Source: Synechococcus sp. WH 8016
GTDB taxonomy: Bacteria; Cyanobacteriota; Cyanobacteriia; PCC-6307; Cyanobiaceae
Assembly: GCF_000230675.1 (NCBI RefSeq)
Contig: NZ_AGIK01000004.1
Coordinates: 219,849 to 283,848, forward strand
DNA length: 64,000 bases
Direction: 5' to 3'
In this document: piece after piece, positions 16,597-29,019 of the stretch
How positions within the stretch are numbered: the first letter of the stretch is position 1
How the letters are laid out: each line of letters starts with the position of its first letter
Position numbers and translations under genes: made by a program
Notes under the pieces: generated by a model
Seen by the model: only the letters and a program-made list of their open reading frames with translations
Told to the model about the DNA's origin: nothing
Database searches by the model: none

Positions 16597-16701
16597 ATGG
16601 CCTCGATTCCCGTTCGCTTTGGTCCTCTCGTGCGCCTCTTGGCTGCCTTCGGGGCCCTCAGCAGCATTTTGCTCCTTGGGATGATCAATTTCTTCAGCTG
16701 A
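16597..16701 (+). CDS. Predicted 34-residue single-span membrane peptide
   Basis: A short ATG frame encodes a basic N-terminus (MASIPVRFGPLVR) followed by a hydrophobic helix of ~18 residues (LLAAFGALSSILLLGMIN) and a short FFS end. Size and shape resemble the single-helix subunits of photosynthetic complexes or other membrane-complex stabilisers, but I cannot match it to a known Psb, Psa, Pet or Ndh peptide. It stops 13 nt before the hrpB start. Sequence support is the clean membrane-peptide pattern only. Confidence 0.45.
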   Translation: MASIPVRFGPLVRLLAAFGALSSILLLGMINFFS

Positions 16702-16714
16702 AGGTCGAGAGTCA

Positions 16715-19273
16715 TTGGGCGAGTTCCCGATTGATCCCTTACTGCCAAGACTGCGAGCCAGTCTTGTTCCAGGTGCCACGGTTTTATTGCAATCACCACC
16801 GGGTGCCGGCAAGACAACCCGGGTGCCCTTGGCACTGCTTGGAGAGATTGCCGGGACGCAGCCTCTGAGCGGACGCACCTTGATGCTTGAGCCCAGGCGG
16901 CTAGCGGCAAGGGCTGCTGCCACCAGGATTGCGATCAGCCTGCAGGAACCACTTGGGGAGCGTGTGGGGTATTCCGTGCGCCACGAGCAAAAGCGCTCCT
17001 CTCGGACGCGAATCGAAGCGATGACGGACGGACTCTTCCTCCGTCGACTCCAAAACGATCCCGAGCTCACAGGGATCAACTGCGTGATCTTTGATGAATT
17101 CCATGAGCGCAGCCGAAACAGTGAGTTAGCGCTTGCCTTGGTTCGGGAAGCGCAGGAGCTACTCAGGCCAGATCTTTGCCTGCTGCTGATGTCGGCAACG
17201 CTCGATCTCACCAACCTGCGCGCCCAATTGCCCCATGCCCAGGTCCTCACGAGCGAAGGGAAGGCCTTCCCTGTGGAGACGCAACACCTCTCGCCTCGAC
17301 CGAATGAACGGCTCGAGGGACATGTCTTGCGTGCGATGGAACAGGAGATGAGCCTCTTGGCCAGCGCACAAGGCGGTGGCGATCATCCACCCTCCGTCTT
17401 GGTTTTCCTCCCTGGAGTGCGAGAGATCGAACGTTGCCGGCAGCGTTTACTCACATCAAGCCTGCTGAGCCAGTGGGAGGTGATCGCCCTGCATGGCAGG
17501 CAATCACTGGCTGAGCAGGGGCGAGCCCTGAAGCCTTGCGACCGCACACAGGCAGGACGGGTGATCTTGGCAACGTCCATCGCTGAAAGTTCCCTCACCC
17601 TGGATGGTGTGCGCCTCGTGATCGATTGCGGACTGACGCGTCACACCCAATTTGACCCTGGAACCGGAATGGAGGGACTGATCACCGTGCCAGCGAGTCA
17701 GGCCAGCGCTGATCAGCGACGCGGCCGTGCTGGACGCCAAAGCGCCGGTCGTTGCATCAGGCTTTGGTCCCCTGCGGAACAGCAACGACGGCCCGCTCAC
17801 GACATTCCTGAATTGCAGCGCGCTGATCCCCAACCCACCGTGCTGGATCTCGCACTCTGGGGGGCTGGTTTAGGCGAATCCTTGCCTTGGATCGAACCCC
17901 CTCCGAAAGCCGCGCTTCAGGAAGGCCAACGGCAACTGCTTACGCTTGGAGCGCTGAATCCAGACGGACGCCCCACGGACACCGGGCAGCAATTGGCTCG
18001 GTTTGGTGCCCATCCACGCCTTGGATTGCTCCTTCTGCAAGCGCGGGCCTTGGGGCGACCACAAGTTGGAGCCGATCTCGCCGCCATCCTCAGTGAGCGA
18101 GATCTGCTCAGCCAGCACAATCACGGCAGCGATCTTTGGGCCCGCATGCTGTTGCTTCGCGATCAGAGGAGCTCATCGCGAATTTCAGGGGATCGTGCAG
18201 CAGCCGATCGCCTCAGAACAGTCCTCGATCAGAGCCGACGATGGCTCCAACAACTCGGTCAATTGGAGCAGGAGCAAGACCTCCAAGGCATGGAGGCCAC
18301 AGACGAGCAGCTCGCAGCGCAGCTGGTTGCTACAGCTTTTCCAGAATGGGTTGCCATGGCCCGTCCAGGACAACGGGGACAATTTTTACTTCGCCAAGGG
18401 CGCGGTGCAGCTCTGCAGGTCAGCGATCCGCTCGATGGCGCTGAAGCCCTCGCGATTGCCCAGCTTGACCTCGGCGACACGCGAGCCAAGATCCGACTAG
18501 CACTCCCGCTGACACTCCAATGGGTTAAGGAGCTTGCAAATCAGAACGGTCACTGGCAAGAACGGGTGCTTTGGGATGAGCAAACCAAACGGGTCAGAGC
18601 GGAACGGGTCTTGCAGCTTGGTGCGCTGGAGCTCGAGAGACAGGTCCAACAACAGGCCTCTTGCGAGCAAAGTCGTGAGGTCTTGATCAAGCAACTCAGC
18701 AAGGAAGGCCTGTCGGCACTGCCCTGGAGCCAACGTACGGAGCAACTTCGTAGTCGTCTCGCTTTAGCCCACCAACAGTTAGGAGCCCCATGGCCACAAC
18801 GCAGTCTCCAATATCTGGAAAAGAATCCCAACGCCTGGATTGGAGACATCCTGATGGGGTGGAGGGGCTGGGACGACGTCAAGGAAGAGGAACTGATCGA
18901 AGCCCTTTGGGGTGATCTCGCCTGGTCGAACCGGCAGCAACTCGATCAGCTCCTACCAACCCACATCAACATCCCCTCGGGGCGCCATGCAGCCCTGCAC
19001 TATCAAAATGACGACATTGTCCTGTCGGTCAAGCTGCAAGAAATGTTTGGCTGCCTGGAGGGACCTGCTGTTTTGAATGGCCAACTCCCCGTGACGATTG
19101 AATTGTTATCGCCGGCAGGCCGTCCACTCCAACGCACGAGAGACCTGGCTGGGTTTTGGCATGGGAGCTATCAACAAGTGCGCAAAGAAATGCGCGGCCG
19201 CTACCCAAAGCATCCCTGGCCAGAGGATCCAGCCAAAGCCGAGCCCACGGCCAAAAGGAAAGCCCGATCCTGA
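16715..19273 (+). CDS. hrpB: ATP-dependent helicase HrpB (DExH type)
   Basis: An 852-residue DEAH/RHA helicase of unknown cellular substrate. Motifs in order: Walker A SPPGAGKTTRVP (about residue 27), Ia LEPRRLAARAAA, II DEFHERS, III SATLD, IV VLVFLPGVREI, VI QRRGRAGR. The HA2-like region and the C-terminal HrpB domain (about residues 680-830, with LLPTHINIPSGR) complete the protein. The length fits the family. TTG 16715 is the apparent start, since the nucleotide motif follows at the usual distance. The end is basic. Confidence 0.92.
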   Translation: MGEFPIDPLLPRLRASLVPGATVLLQSPPGAGKTTRVPLALLGEIAGTQPLSGRTLMLEPRRLAARAAATRIAISLQEPLGERVGYSVRHEQKRSSRTRIEAMTDGLFLRRLQNDPELTGINCVIFDEFHERSRNSELALALVREAQELLRPDLCLLLMSATLDLTNLRAQLPHAQVLTSEGKAFPVETQHLSPRPNERLEGHVLRAMEQEMSLLASAQGGGDHPPSVLVFLPGVREIERCRQRLLTSSLLSQWEVIALHGRQSLAEQGRALKPCDRTQAGRVILATSIAESSLTLDGVRLVIDCGLTRHTQFDPGTGMEGLITVPASQASADQRRGRAGRQSAGRCIRLWSPAEQQRRPAHDIPELQRADPQPTVLDLALWGAGLGESLPWIEPPPKAALQEGQRQLLTLGALNPDGRPTDTGQQLARFGAHPRLGLLLLQARALGRPQVGADLAAILSERDLLSQHNHGSDLWARMLLLRDQRSSSRISGDRAAADRLRTVLDQSRRWLQQLGQLEQEQDLQGMEATDEQLAAQLVATAFPEWVAMARPGQRGQFLLRQGRGAALQVSDPLDGAEALAIAQLDLGDTRAKIRLALPLTLQWVKELANQNGHWQERVLWDEQTKRVRAERVLQLGALELERQVQQQASCEQSREVLIKQLSKEGLSALPWSQRTEQLRSRLALAHQQLGAPWPQRSLQYLEKNPNAWIGDILMGWRGWDDVKEEELIEALWGDLAWSNRQQLDQLLPTHINIPSGRHAALHYQNDDIVLSVKLQEMFGCLEGPAVLNGQLPVTIELLSPAGRPLQRTRDLAGFWHGSYQQVRKEMRGRYPKHPWPEDPAKAEPTAKRKARS

Positions 19274-19362
19274 AGCGCTTCTCCGGCCCCGTTAAACGTA
19301 TCCGATGAAACAGTCAAGAGAACGCTACGGTTTGTTACGATGAATGAGTATCGGAGTTTCAC

Positions 19363-19506
19363 ATGTCTGACAACGCACCTCGCTTTGGTTTTGTAAATTT
19401 CGCTGAAACATGGAATGGCCGCCTGGCCATGCTCGGTTTCGTCATCGGTCTGGGCACCGAGCTTCTCACCGGTCAGGGCATCTTGACCCAAGTCGGCCTC
19501 GGCTGA
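19363..19506 (+). CDS. High-light-inducible protein (Hli/Scp, one-helix CAB-like)
   Basis: A 47-residue thylakoid protein that binds chlorophyll and carotenoid and protects photosystems or assembly intermediates under light stress. The chlorophyll-binding helix is complete: ETWNGRLAMLGFVIGL (the ExxNGRxAMxG signature), followed by GTELLTGQGI, also typical. ATG 19363 is preceded by a GGAG ribosome site. It has its own ~90-bp upstream region and its own terminator, so it is likely controlled independently, as hli genes usually are. Confidence 0.95.
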   Translation: MSDNAPRFGFVNFAETWNGRLAMLGFVIGLGTELLTGQGILTQVGLG

Positions 19507-19541
19507 TTGATCTAAGGCTGGACTTTGTTTCTAGTGATCAG

Positions 19542-19570
19542 CCCCATCGAATATTTGGTGGGGTTTTTTT
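19542..19570 (+). terminator. Intrinsic terminator of the hli gene
   Basis: A 7-bp stem (CCCCATC with GGTGGGG, one G-U pair, 8-nt AT loop) is followed by seven T. It begins 35 nt after the hli stop. Confidence 0.85.
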
Positions 19571-19612
19571 GTGGCAAGCACTCGTTAGGCCAGACTGAAC
19601 GGATTCGCGTCG

Positions 19613-19795
19613 TTGGCAATGCTTCCCTTCTTTGCTAGCAATCGCCGAGAGGGAGCCAGGCTGTTGAGCAGCATGCTGGTGTTCCTGGCTATCGGATTGA
19701 CACAGGTTCACCAGACGTGGGGCATCATCCTGACCATCGTCTCTGGGATCGTGAGCATTTATTGGGGATTGGCATACCAACGTCTTGAGCGCTGA
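19613..19795 (+). CDS. Small two-span membrane protein upstream of xseA
   Basis: A 60-residue protein: a short basic N-terminus (ASNRREGARLL), a membrane helix (SSMLVFLAIGLTQV) and a second helix (GIILTIVSGIVSIYWGLAY), ending in a basic QRLER. TTG 19613 and ATG 19619 are both possible starts. The stop overlaps the TTG start of xseA by 11 nt, so the pair is likely coupled. Function unknown; similar short proteins precede xseA in related genomes as far as I recall. Confidence 0.6.
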   Translation: MAMLPFFASNRREGARLLSSMLVFLAIGLTQVHQTWGIILTIVSGIVSIYWGLAYQRLER

Positions 19796-20957
19796 ATCGA
19801 TTCCCACCTATTCCGTTCGCGAACTCAACAACGCGATCGGGGTTTTATTGGAACGGGGGTTTGCCCCTCGGTTTGTGATCCAAGCAACAGCGTCTAGGCC
19901 TCAAGTCAAAAAAGGCCATCTCTGGCTCACATTGAGCGATGGTGAGGCGAGCATCACGGCTGTGGCCTGGGCCTCAAAATTAAAGCAATTGGAGTTTGTC
20001 CCCGCCGACGGTGACGGAGTCACCGTGATTGGCAAGCTGAATTTTTGGTCTGCACGAGCAAGCCTGGCTGTGCAGGTTCTCGATATCAGGCCCAGCCTGA
20101 CCACTGTGCTGAGGCGGTTTGAGACGGTCAAGGCACAATTGCTCGAAGAGGGCATCATTGATCCAAGCCGGCGACGCACGTTGCCGCCGTACCCCAAGCG
20201 GATCGCCGTGCTCACGAGCGTTCCGAGCTCAGCCCTCGCAGACATGTTGCGTACAGCAGAAGAGCGCTGGCCTTTAAGTGAGCTTGTTGTTGTGCCGATT
20301 CCCGTCCAGGGGGATGTGGCGCAGATCATTTGCGGAGTTCTCAGTCGCCTCGCGCAACAGCATCAGCAGCTCGGATTGGACGCGATCGTGATCGCCCGAG
20401 GAGGGGGGAGTCGAGAAGATTTGATGGTCTTCGATGATGCGGACGTTTGCCGCAGTTTGGCCACCTTCCCACTTCCCGTCGTCACAGGAATCGGACATGA
20501 AGATGACCTCACCGTTGCAGATCTCGTAGCAGACCATCGGACAGCAACACCGACAGCCGCCATGGTCACCCTGATGCCGAGCAAGGAGTCTGCGCGGCAA
20601 ACAATCATTCAAAGACGCAACCGCCTGAGCGAATCCAAACGCTGGCGGTTAGAGCAAGCCAGCGCACGACTGAAAGACCGACAACTGCTGGTCCAGGCAC
20701 TGAGGCCTGCTGTCGGCGTCCAACGTCGCCGAGATCAGTGGCAACAGCGCCAGCAATTGTTATGCGCTCTCTCCCCCCAACGATGGCTCAATAGGGGCTT
20801 TGCAATGCTCAACACAACGAAGGGGCACCCCCTGCAAAGCGTTTATGACATCAGCCCCAATCAACAGGTACAAATCCGCCTCAAGGATGGTGTGATTCAG
20901 GCCGTCGCCAAAACCATCCAAGCGGATGCAACGTCTGATGCAAAAGCATCTCTTTAA
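19785..20957 (+). CDS. xseA: Exodeoxyribonuclease VII large subunit
   Basis: A 390-residue subunit of the single-strand-specific exonuclease that degrades DNA from both ends. The N-terminal OB fold (residues 5-100, with KGHLWLTLSDGEASITAVAW) binds DNA. The catalytic core includes RIAVLTSVPSSAL, VIARGGGSREDLMVFDDADV and VTGIGHEDDLTVADLVAD with RTATPTAA. The C-terminal coiled region is shorter than in E. coli (456 residues), as usual in picocyanobacteria. The start is TTG 19785, inside the upstream gene. xseB follows after 5 nt. Confidence 0.94.
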   Translation: MSAESIPTYSVRELNNAIGVLLERGFAPRFVIQATASRPQVKKGHLWLTLSDGEASITAVAWASKLKQLEFVPADGDGVTVIGKLNFWSARASLAVQVLDIRPSLTTVLRRFETVKAQLLEEGIIDPSRRRTLPPYPKRIAVLTSVPSSALADMLRTAEERWPLSELVVVPIPVQGDVAQIICGVLSRLAQQHQQLGLDAIVIARGGGSREDLMVFDDADVCRSLATFPLPVVTGIGHEDDLTVADLVADHRTATPTAAMVTLMPSKESARQTIIQRRNRLSESKRWRLEQASARLKDRQLLVQALRPAVGVQRRRDQWQQRQQLLCALSPQRWLNRGFAMLNTTKGHPLQSVYDISPNQQVQIRLKDGVIQAVAKTIQADATSDAKASL

Positions 20958-20962
20958 CTGCC

Positions 20963-21247
20963 ATGCCACGCAAAAAATCTGAGCCCTCAACCAAATCGGA
21001 ACAAGACACTTGGAGAGAGGATGCTTCGAAGCTCAGCTATGAAGAAGCTCTGCAGGCTCTTGATGTGCTGCTTGGGCAATTACAAGACGATTCCATTCCC
21101 CTAGCCGAGCTACAGAGAAATCATGCTCGGGCCTCGATTTACCTGGATCGCTGTGACTTGCTTCTCAGCCAAGTGGAGCAATCAGTAAGGCAACTCGATC
21201 CAAATACTATGGAAGGACGAACTCTCGACCCGAGCAACCATGAATAA
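20963..21247 (+). CDS. xseB: Exodeoxyribonuclease VII small subunit
   Basis: A 94-residue helical protein that wraps the coiled stalk of XseA. The core LSYEEALQALDVLLGQLQDDSIPLAEL is the family signature (the 'sfEeal..Le.iv..Le.g.lpLeea' pattern), followed by a helix ending in a Cys-containing segment. A ~23-residue charged tail precedes it. It sits 5 nt after xseA, the usual operon arrangement, and overlaps the next gene by 8 nt. Confidence 0.92.
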   Translation: MPRKKSEPSTKSEQDTWREDASKLSYEEALQALDVLLGQLQDDSIPLAELQRNHARASIYLDRCDLLLSQVEQSVRQLDPNTMEGRTLDPSNHE

Positions 21248-21596
21248 ATCTCTTCCATGGGTTTACCTATTGCTAGCCATCCTTGGAGCCATCCTCCCTT
21301 GGCAAGCCAATCTCGAATTCATGCAAATGAATCCTGGTGGTGGATTTGATCTTCAGACATTTATCCAAGATGCCAATATCAATGCTGCATCCCGCTCTTT
21401 AAATAGGGACCTTTTAATTGCTGCATCAGCCTTTAGCATCTGGATCATTAGCGAAGGCAGAAAGCTACAGATCAAGGGCTGGTGGATTGCTTTGATTGTG
21501 AGCGTCAGTGTTTCCTTTGCTTGCGGTGGTCCACTCTTCCTCTATTTACGGGAACGCAAGCTAATAGAGATCAATTCCGAACAAGCTAACAAGTGA
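21240..21596 (+). CDS. DUF2834 family membrane protein
   Basis: A 118-residue protein with three predicted membrane spans (about residues 5-20, 58-75 and 80-103). LLLAILGAILPWQANL, the middle NRDLLIAASAFSIWIISEG and the KGWW that follows match the DUF2834 layout. The ATG lies inside the end of xseB, which implies translational coupling, but no functional tie to DNA repair is known. It meets the convergent gene at 21601 with only 4 nt between stops. Confidence 0.75.
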   Translation: MNKSLPWVYLLLAILGAILPWQANLEFMQMNPGGGFDLQTFIQDANINAASRSLNRDLLIAASAFSIWIISEGRKLQIKGWWIALIVSVSVSFACGGPLFLYLRERKLIEINSEQANK

Positions 21597-21600
21597 AACG

Positions 21601-21951
21601 TTAAGGATCTACGTCCTCAGCTTTGATATCGATCGTCACGTCGCTGGCAGGCAAGGAATCATCAACCGCTTTCGCCGAAGAGGCCCCAGATTTCTGGGAA
21701 GGGAGCGGAGATCCGCAAGCAGGGCATTGAGCATCGGTTGTCATCGTGCTCAAACCACAGGCCTCACATGTTCTGACCCGGCTCTGCAACACCTTCCAAC
21801 CGATCCACCCCAAACCACCTAAGAGCACGGGTAGAGCAAGAAGGGTGATGAGGAGGCCTCCCGCCAAATCCAGCAAAACACGACCTGCTGCCGTAGGCAG
21901 CAGCAACAGAGCCAACAGAAGCAACCAAAGGAGTGGAGGGAAACGTCCCAT
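21601..21951 (-). CDS. Membrane protein with a C-terminal zinc ribbon
   Basis: A 116-residue protein. Two hydrophobic segments fill residues 5-52 (LLWLLLLALLLLPTAAG and LLITLLALPVLLGGLGWIGW). They are followed by a CxxC zinc ribbon: CEACG (about residue 62) and CPACG (about 76). The last 35 residues are acidic and disordered. The ribbon faces the cytoplasm if the first span enters from inside. No specific role can be given. Confidence 0.65.
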   Translation of the reverse strand: MGRFPPLLWLLLLALLLLPTAAGRVLLDLAGGLLITLLALPVLLGGLGWIGWKVLQSRVRTCEACGLSTMTTDAQCPACGSPLPSQKSGASSAKAVDDSLPASDVTIDIKAEDVDP

Positions 21952-22002
21952 TAATCAACACTCCAAACGAAGGATGCATTCATAATCGCTGCTTTTTTGC
22001 CT

Positions 22003-22935
22003 TCAAGCATGGCCCGATCTGTTCGGATCCCTGCCATGCCTGACAGAAGCCTTCGCAAGTTCAACACTCCAACATTGTCCAAAATAAATCACAACACCCA
22101 CCATCCAAACCCATAAGGTAAGAACAAGAACACTGCCGATCACGCCATAGGCCTGAAAACGAGCGCCTAGAGAAAGAATGCTTCGGCTAACGGCAAGATT
22201 AAGAACAGTAAGACAAAAACCAATCAATAATGCACCTGGCATGAGCGGCTTAAAAGGAACTCGACGACTCGGAAGCAAAAATTGAAGCAGTAAAGCTGCA
22301 GCAGAGAATCCCAGAAATGGAACCATCAAGCGACCAAATTGCAGGACCGGGATACGAGAAAGGAATCCACCAAGCCAAGGGATCGCCAGCGATAGCTCAG
22401 TTAAAGCAGCCGTTGGAATCATTCGCACATTGGCGCTGAGTTGATCAAGAACAATTAAAAGTCCTATTAATATCACCACAAAGAAGGCTTCAAGCCGATT
22501 ACGAATAAACTGGGCCGCTTGAAGCTTGAAAGGCAAGTTTCGTTGTTGCGAAGCGATTACACCATCCCATAGACGTTCAGATCCACGTTGCAAGGTGAGA
22601 TACACATTCCCAGCAGTCAGTAACAACACACCAGCACCTAACAAACCAGCACCAAAGCCCTGACGGACTAACTGCATCAGCGTATTTTGCACAATCACAA
22701 CTGCCGATGGAGGCAAAACCCCGCTTGCATAAGCAATAATCTGCCTCTCTAATACCTCTTGGCGACCAAGAAACCATGAGGCAATCGATAACGAAATCAG
22801 CAGAATAGGGAAGATCGACTGCAGTGTGTAATAAGCAAAAGCAGCACTCAAGTCAACGCAATCACATTTCGCCCAACGAAGGCAGGCACACCAAAGGCTA
22901 CGAATCAACCGCCGCAGCGGCCTATGTTTAGCCAT
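22003..22935 (-). CDS. YihY/BrkB family membrane protein
   Basis: A 310-residue integral membrane protein with about six spans. The N-terminal DLSAAFAYYTLQSIFPILL is the hallmark of the family, and the conserved PFLGFSAAALLLQFLLPSRRVPFKPLMPGALL and WVWMVGVVIYFGQ blocks follow. These proteins were once called ribonuclease BN in error. The true function is unsettled, with transport the current view. It is the last minus-strand protein gene downstream of the rRNA operon and is separated from it by a strong terminator. Confidence 0.88.
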   Translation of the reverse strand: MAKHRPLRRLIRSLWCACLRWAKCDCVDLSAAFAYYTLQSIFPILLISLSIASWFLGRQEVLERQIIAYASGVLPPSAVVIVQNTLMQLVRQGFGAGLLGAGVLLLTAGNVYLTLQRGSERLWDGVIASQQRNLPFKLQAAQFIRNRLEAFFVVILIGLLIVLDQLSANVRMIPTAALTELSLAIPWLGGFLSRIPVLQFGRLMVPFLGFSAAALLLQFLLPSRRVPFKPLMPGALLIGFCLTVLNLAVSRSILSLGARFQAYGVIGSVLVLTLWVWMVGVVIYFGQCWSVELAKASVRHGRDPNRSGHA

Positions 22936-22983
22936 GGCAATTGATTGAACGAATCAGGACCAAAGTAACGCGAAATTAGGCAC

Positions 22984-23013
22984 AAAAAAAGCCACCCCTT
23001 CAAGGGATGGCTT
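22984..23013 (-). terminator. Terminator of the rRNA operon
   Basis: On the minus strand a 12-bp stem (AAGCCATCCCTT with AAGGGGTGGCTT, one mismatched pair, very short loop) is followed by seven T. It lies ~20 nt past the 3' end of 5S rRNA. Confidence 0.9.
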
Positions 23014-23034
23014 TCTTCGTTTGAAATGTTTTTA

Positions 23035-23152
23035 CCTGGCATCGAGCTATTTTCTCAGGGGGCTACCCCCCAAATATCGTCGCCGCTGCTGCGTTTCACA
23101 ACCGAGTTCGAGATGGATCGGAGTGGGTCCACAGCGCTATGGACACCAGGAT
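23035..23152 (-). rRNA. rrf: 5S ribosomal RNA
   Basis: About 118 nt starting TCCTGGTGTC and ending near GATGCCAGG, which pair as helix I. The conserved core CCGAACTCGG appears as CGAACTCGG in the loop C region. It follows 23S by ~110 nt. Ends are set by the terminal helix and may be off by one or two bases. Confidence 0.93.
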
Positions 23153-23171
23153 AGAAACATTCCCAAGGGTT

Positions 23172-23194
23172 GAACCCTGAGAACTGCATAGTTT
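23172..23194 (-). other. 3' arm of the pre-23S processing stem
   Basis: This 23-nt segment in the 23S-5S spacer is complementary to 26362-26384 in the 16S-23S spacer with two mismatches. In the precursor RNA the two would close a long helix around 23S, the expected RNase III substrate. Confidence 0.75.
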
Positions 23195-23264
23195 CATCAT
23201 CTCCACTTTCGCTTTGATGATGACATCTGGATTAAATAAAGTCTTTTCAGGCAAGAACCAAGTG

Positions 23265-26131
<2,867 letters not shown>

Positions 26132-26575
26132 ATGTATCTCCAGCACGCTTGCTGTTGTTGAAACAGATTTTTCTAATTTCTAAAATTAGACTCTAAAAAT
26201 AGCTCCTAAAACTAGAAATTAAAATCAAACTCTCAAACGCTCGACACATTTGAAAGAACATACTGGAGTCTCGGCTCTTGCTTTAGAATTAACATCACTC
26301 TTTCATGCGTTAACACGAAAAAATGATGCATCCATAAAGATGCTTTATTCTTTCCAGACTTAAACTATGCAGTTGTCAAGGTTCGGCTAGACATCAAAAC
26401 AATGCATTAATCTCTCAATACATTGCATCGAGCCCAGCATCCTATCAATCAAATCATGGAATCATTTCCATAGCTTAAAATGACAAGAAGCTAGGGTCAT
26501 CTAGCGGACAAATCTAAATCACAATCCATACGAGTTCATACTCCAGGTTTTGGAGATGGGGATTTTGGTAGTCAG
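26132..26575 (-). other. tRNA-Ala to 23S part of the internal transcribed spacer
   Basis: A 444-nt AT-rich non-coding spacer between tRNA-Ala and 23S. It holds the boxA-like element and 5' arm of the 23S stem (26362-26384). No protein frame is credible here. Confidence 0.8.
26362..26384 (-). other. 5' arm of the pre-23S processing stem
   Basis: This segment reads GAACCTTGACAACTGCATAG on the minus strand, similar to the conserved boxA-like element of cyanobacterial spacers. It pairs with 23172-23194 over 23 nt with two mismatches, about 230 nt upstream of the mature 23S 5' end. Confidence 0.75.
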
Positions 26576-26648
26576 TGGAGGTTAGGAGACTCGAACTCCT
26601 GACATCCTGCTTGCAAAGCAGGCGCTCTACCAACTGAGCTAAACCCCC
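26576..26648 (-). tRNA. tRNA-Ala (anticodon TGC)
   Basis: 73 nt on the minus strand, starting GGGGGTTTAGCTCAG and ending CTAACCTCCA. The anticodon loop is CTTTGCAAG, the T arm GGAGTTCGAGTCTCC. All four stems form. The final A completes a discriminator; CCA is not encoded in full. It is the second tRNA of the rRNA spacer. Confidence 0.97.
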
Positions 26649-26657
26649 TACACCGAA

Positions 26658-26731
<74 letters not shown>

Positions 26732-26765
26732 AGGAGTCTCATCCCTAATGGGTTGTGAACTAGAC

Positions 26766-26779
26766 AAAGTTTAGGAACT
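26766..26779 (-). other. 3' arm of the pre-16S processing stem
   Basis: AGTTCCTAAACTTT on the minus strand, 138 nt after the 16S 3' end, is a perfect 14-nt complement of 28747-28760 in the leader. Confidence 0.8.
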
Positions 26780-26916
26780 AAAAATCTACACTAAGCAGAC
26801 AACCATTGCTGGAACTCTCTTAGCTTCAAAGTTGAGGTACCGATCGACCTAAGGTGACAGGATTTTGGCCTAAGAATAAATAACTCAGACATCAAAATCG
26901 TTGTTTGTCTCCCTGT

Positions 26917-28400
<1,484 letters not shown>

Positions 28401-28590
28401 AGATCAATCCCTTTTGGCTTTCACCTCAGATTGACTTGCTTCACCCACATCCCAGCACTGGCGTACTGGCTGCAGTTGTCGCCCCCTTCCTCTGACAGAA
28501 GGATTCACAAGAGTGCAAATTTAGAATTTCTTCTTCGTTTGACTTTCCAGGATCTCAGATCCGGTCGTTGCTCCACATTGCGCACACCGA

Positions 28591-28622
28591 CAACTCAAAA
28601 GTTCGTGAAAACTTTTAAGTTG
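28591..28622 (-). repeat. 13-bp inverted repeat in the rRNA leader
   Basis: CAACTTAAAAGTT and AACTTTTGAGTTG pair at 12 of 13 positions across a 6-nt loop. It lies about 190 nt upstream of 16S and inside the transcript closed by the pre-16S stem. It could be a leader hairpin or a protein site; no T run follows. Confidence 0.75.
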
Positions 28623-28746
28623 TAAGCACAATGCTTCTCTGCAACTAAAATTTTGTTGACGGGACCTCACACCTTTATCGCAATATCATTTAGCCAAACC
28701 AAAAACCTTGCGGCCTTCAGTTCAAACTAAACGCGATAAAAGCGTC

Positions 28747-28760
28747 AGTTCCTAAACTTT
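28747..28760 (-). other. 5' arm of the pre-16S processing stem
   Basis: AAAGTTTAGGAACT on the minus strand pairs perfectly with 26766-26779. It lies ~350 nt upstream of mature 16S, so transcription must begin at a coordinate above 28760. Confidence 0.8.
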
Positions 28761-28834
28761 TCAATTGTCCAGGTTCTGGCTTTGCGTCCCCTTTCAGAGA
28801 CGTGCGGCCTGCGGTCTCGCGACCGCTTGTGAAA

Positions 28835-28863
28835 CTTACAACATCGTGGGATCGCTCCCTCAA
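28835..28863 (-). promoter_or_regulatory. Candidate promoter of the rRNA operon
   Basis: On the minus strand TTGAGG (28858-28863) and TGTAAG (28835-28840) are spaced by 17 bp, a weak sigma-70 match in the interval where a promoter is required. A perfect 6-bp hairpin (GCGGTC/GACCGC, 28811-28826) would form the very start of the transcript. Neither hexamer is strong, so other sites in 28770-29019 remain possible. Confidence 0.25.
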
Positions 28864-29019
28864 TCTCGTAAGCACCCGCTGAACACTTCAAGCTTTCGCT
28901 CTTCGCATCCATCGGCTGCGCTTCGGAGCAAACTCCCCTGCGCAGTCCAAAACCATAACCCAACACTCACCCTTTGCGCAACCCTCCTCTTCTTCGGGCA
29001 TTTTTTACTCCCCTTGAGC

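Larger units (their letters stand above)
28401..29019 (-). other. rRNA operon leader and promoter region, no protein gene supported
   Basis: A 619-nt stretch between suhB and 16S. It contains the pre-16S stem arm, a 13-bp inverted repeat and a GC-rich hairpin. The overlapping frames here (up to 114 codons) have composition unlike proteins, so I call no gene. Confidence 0.7.

Noticed and set aside
28835..28863. Firm rRNA promoter call
   Set aside because: Both hexamers match the consensus only partly; kept as a low-confidence candidate.
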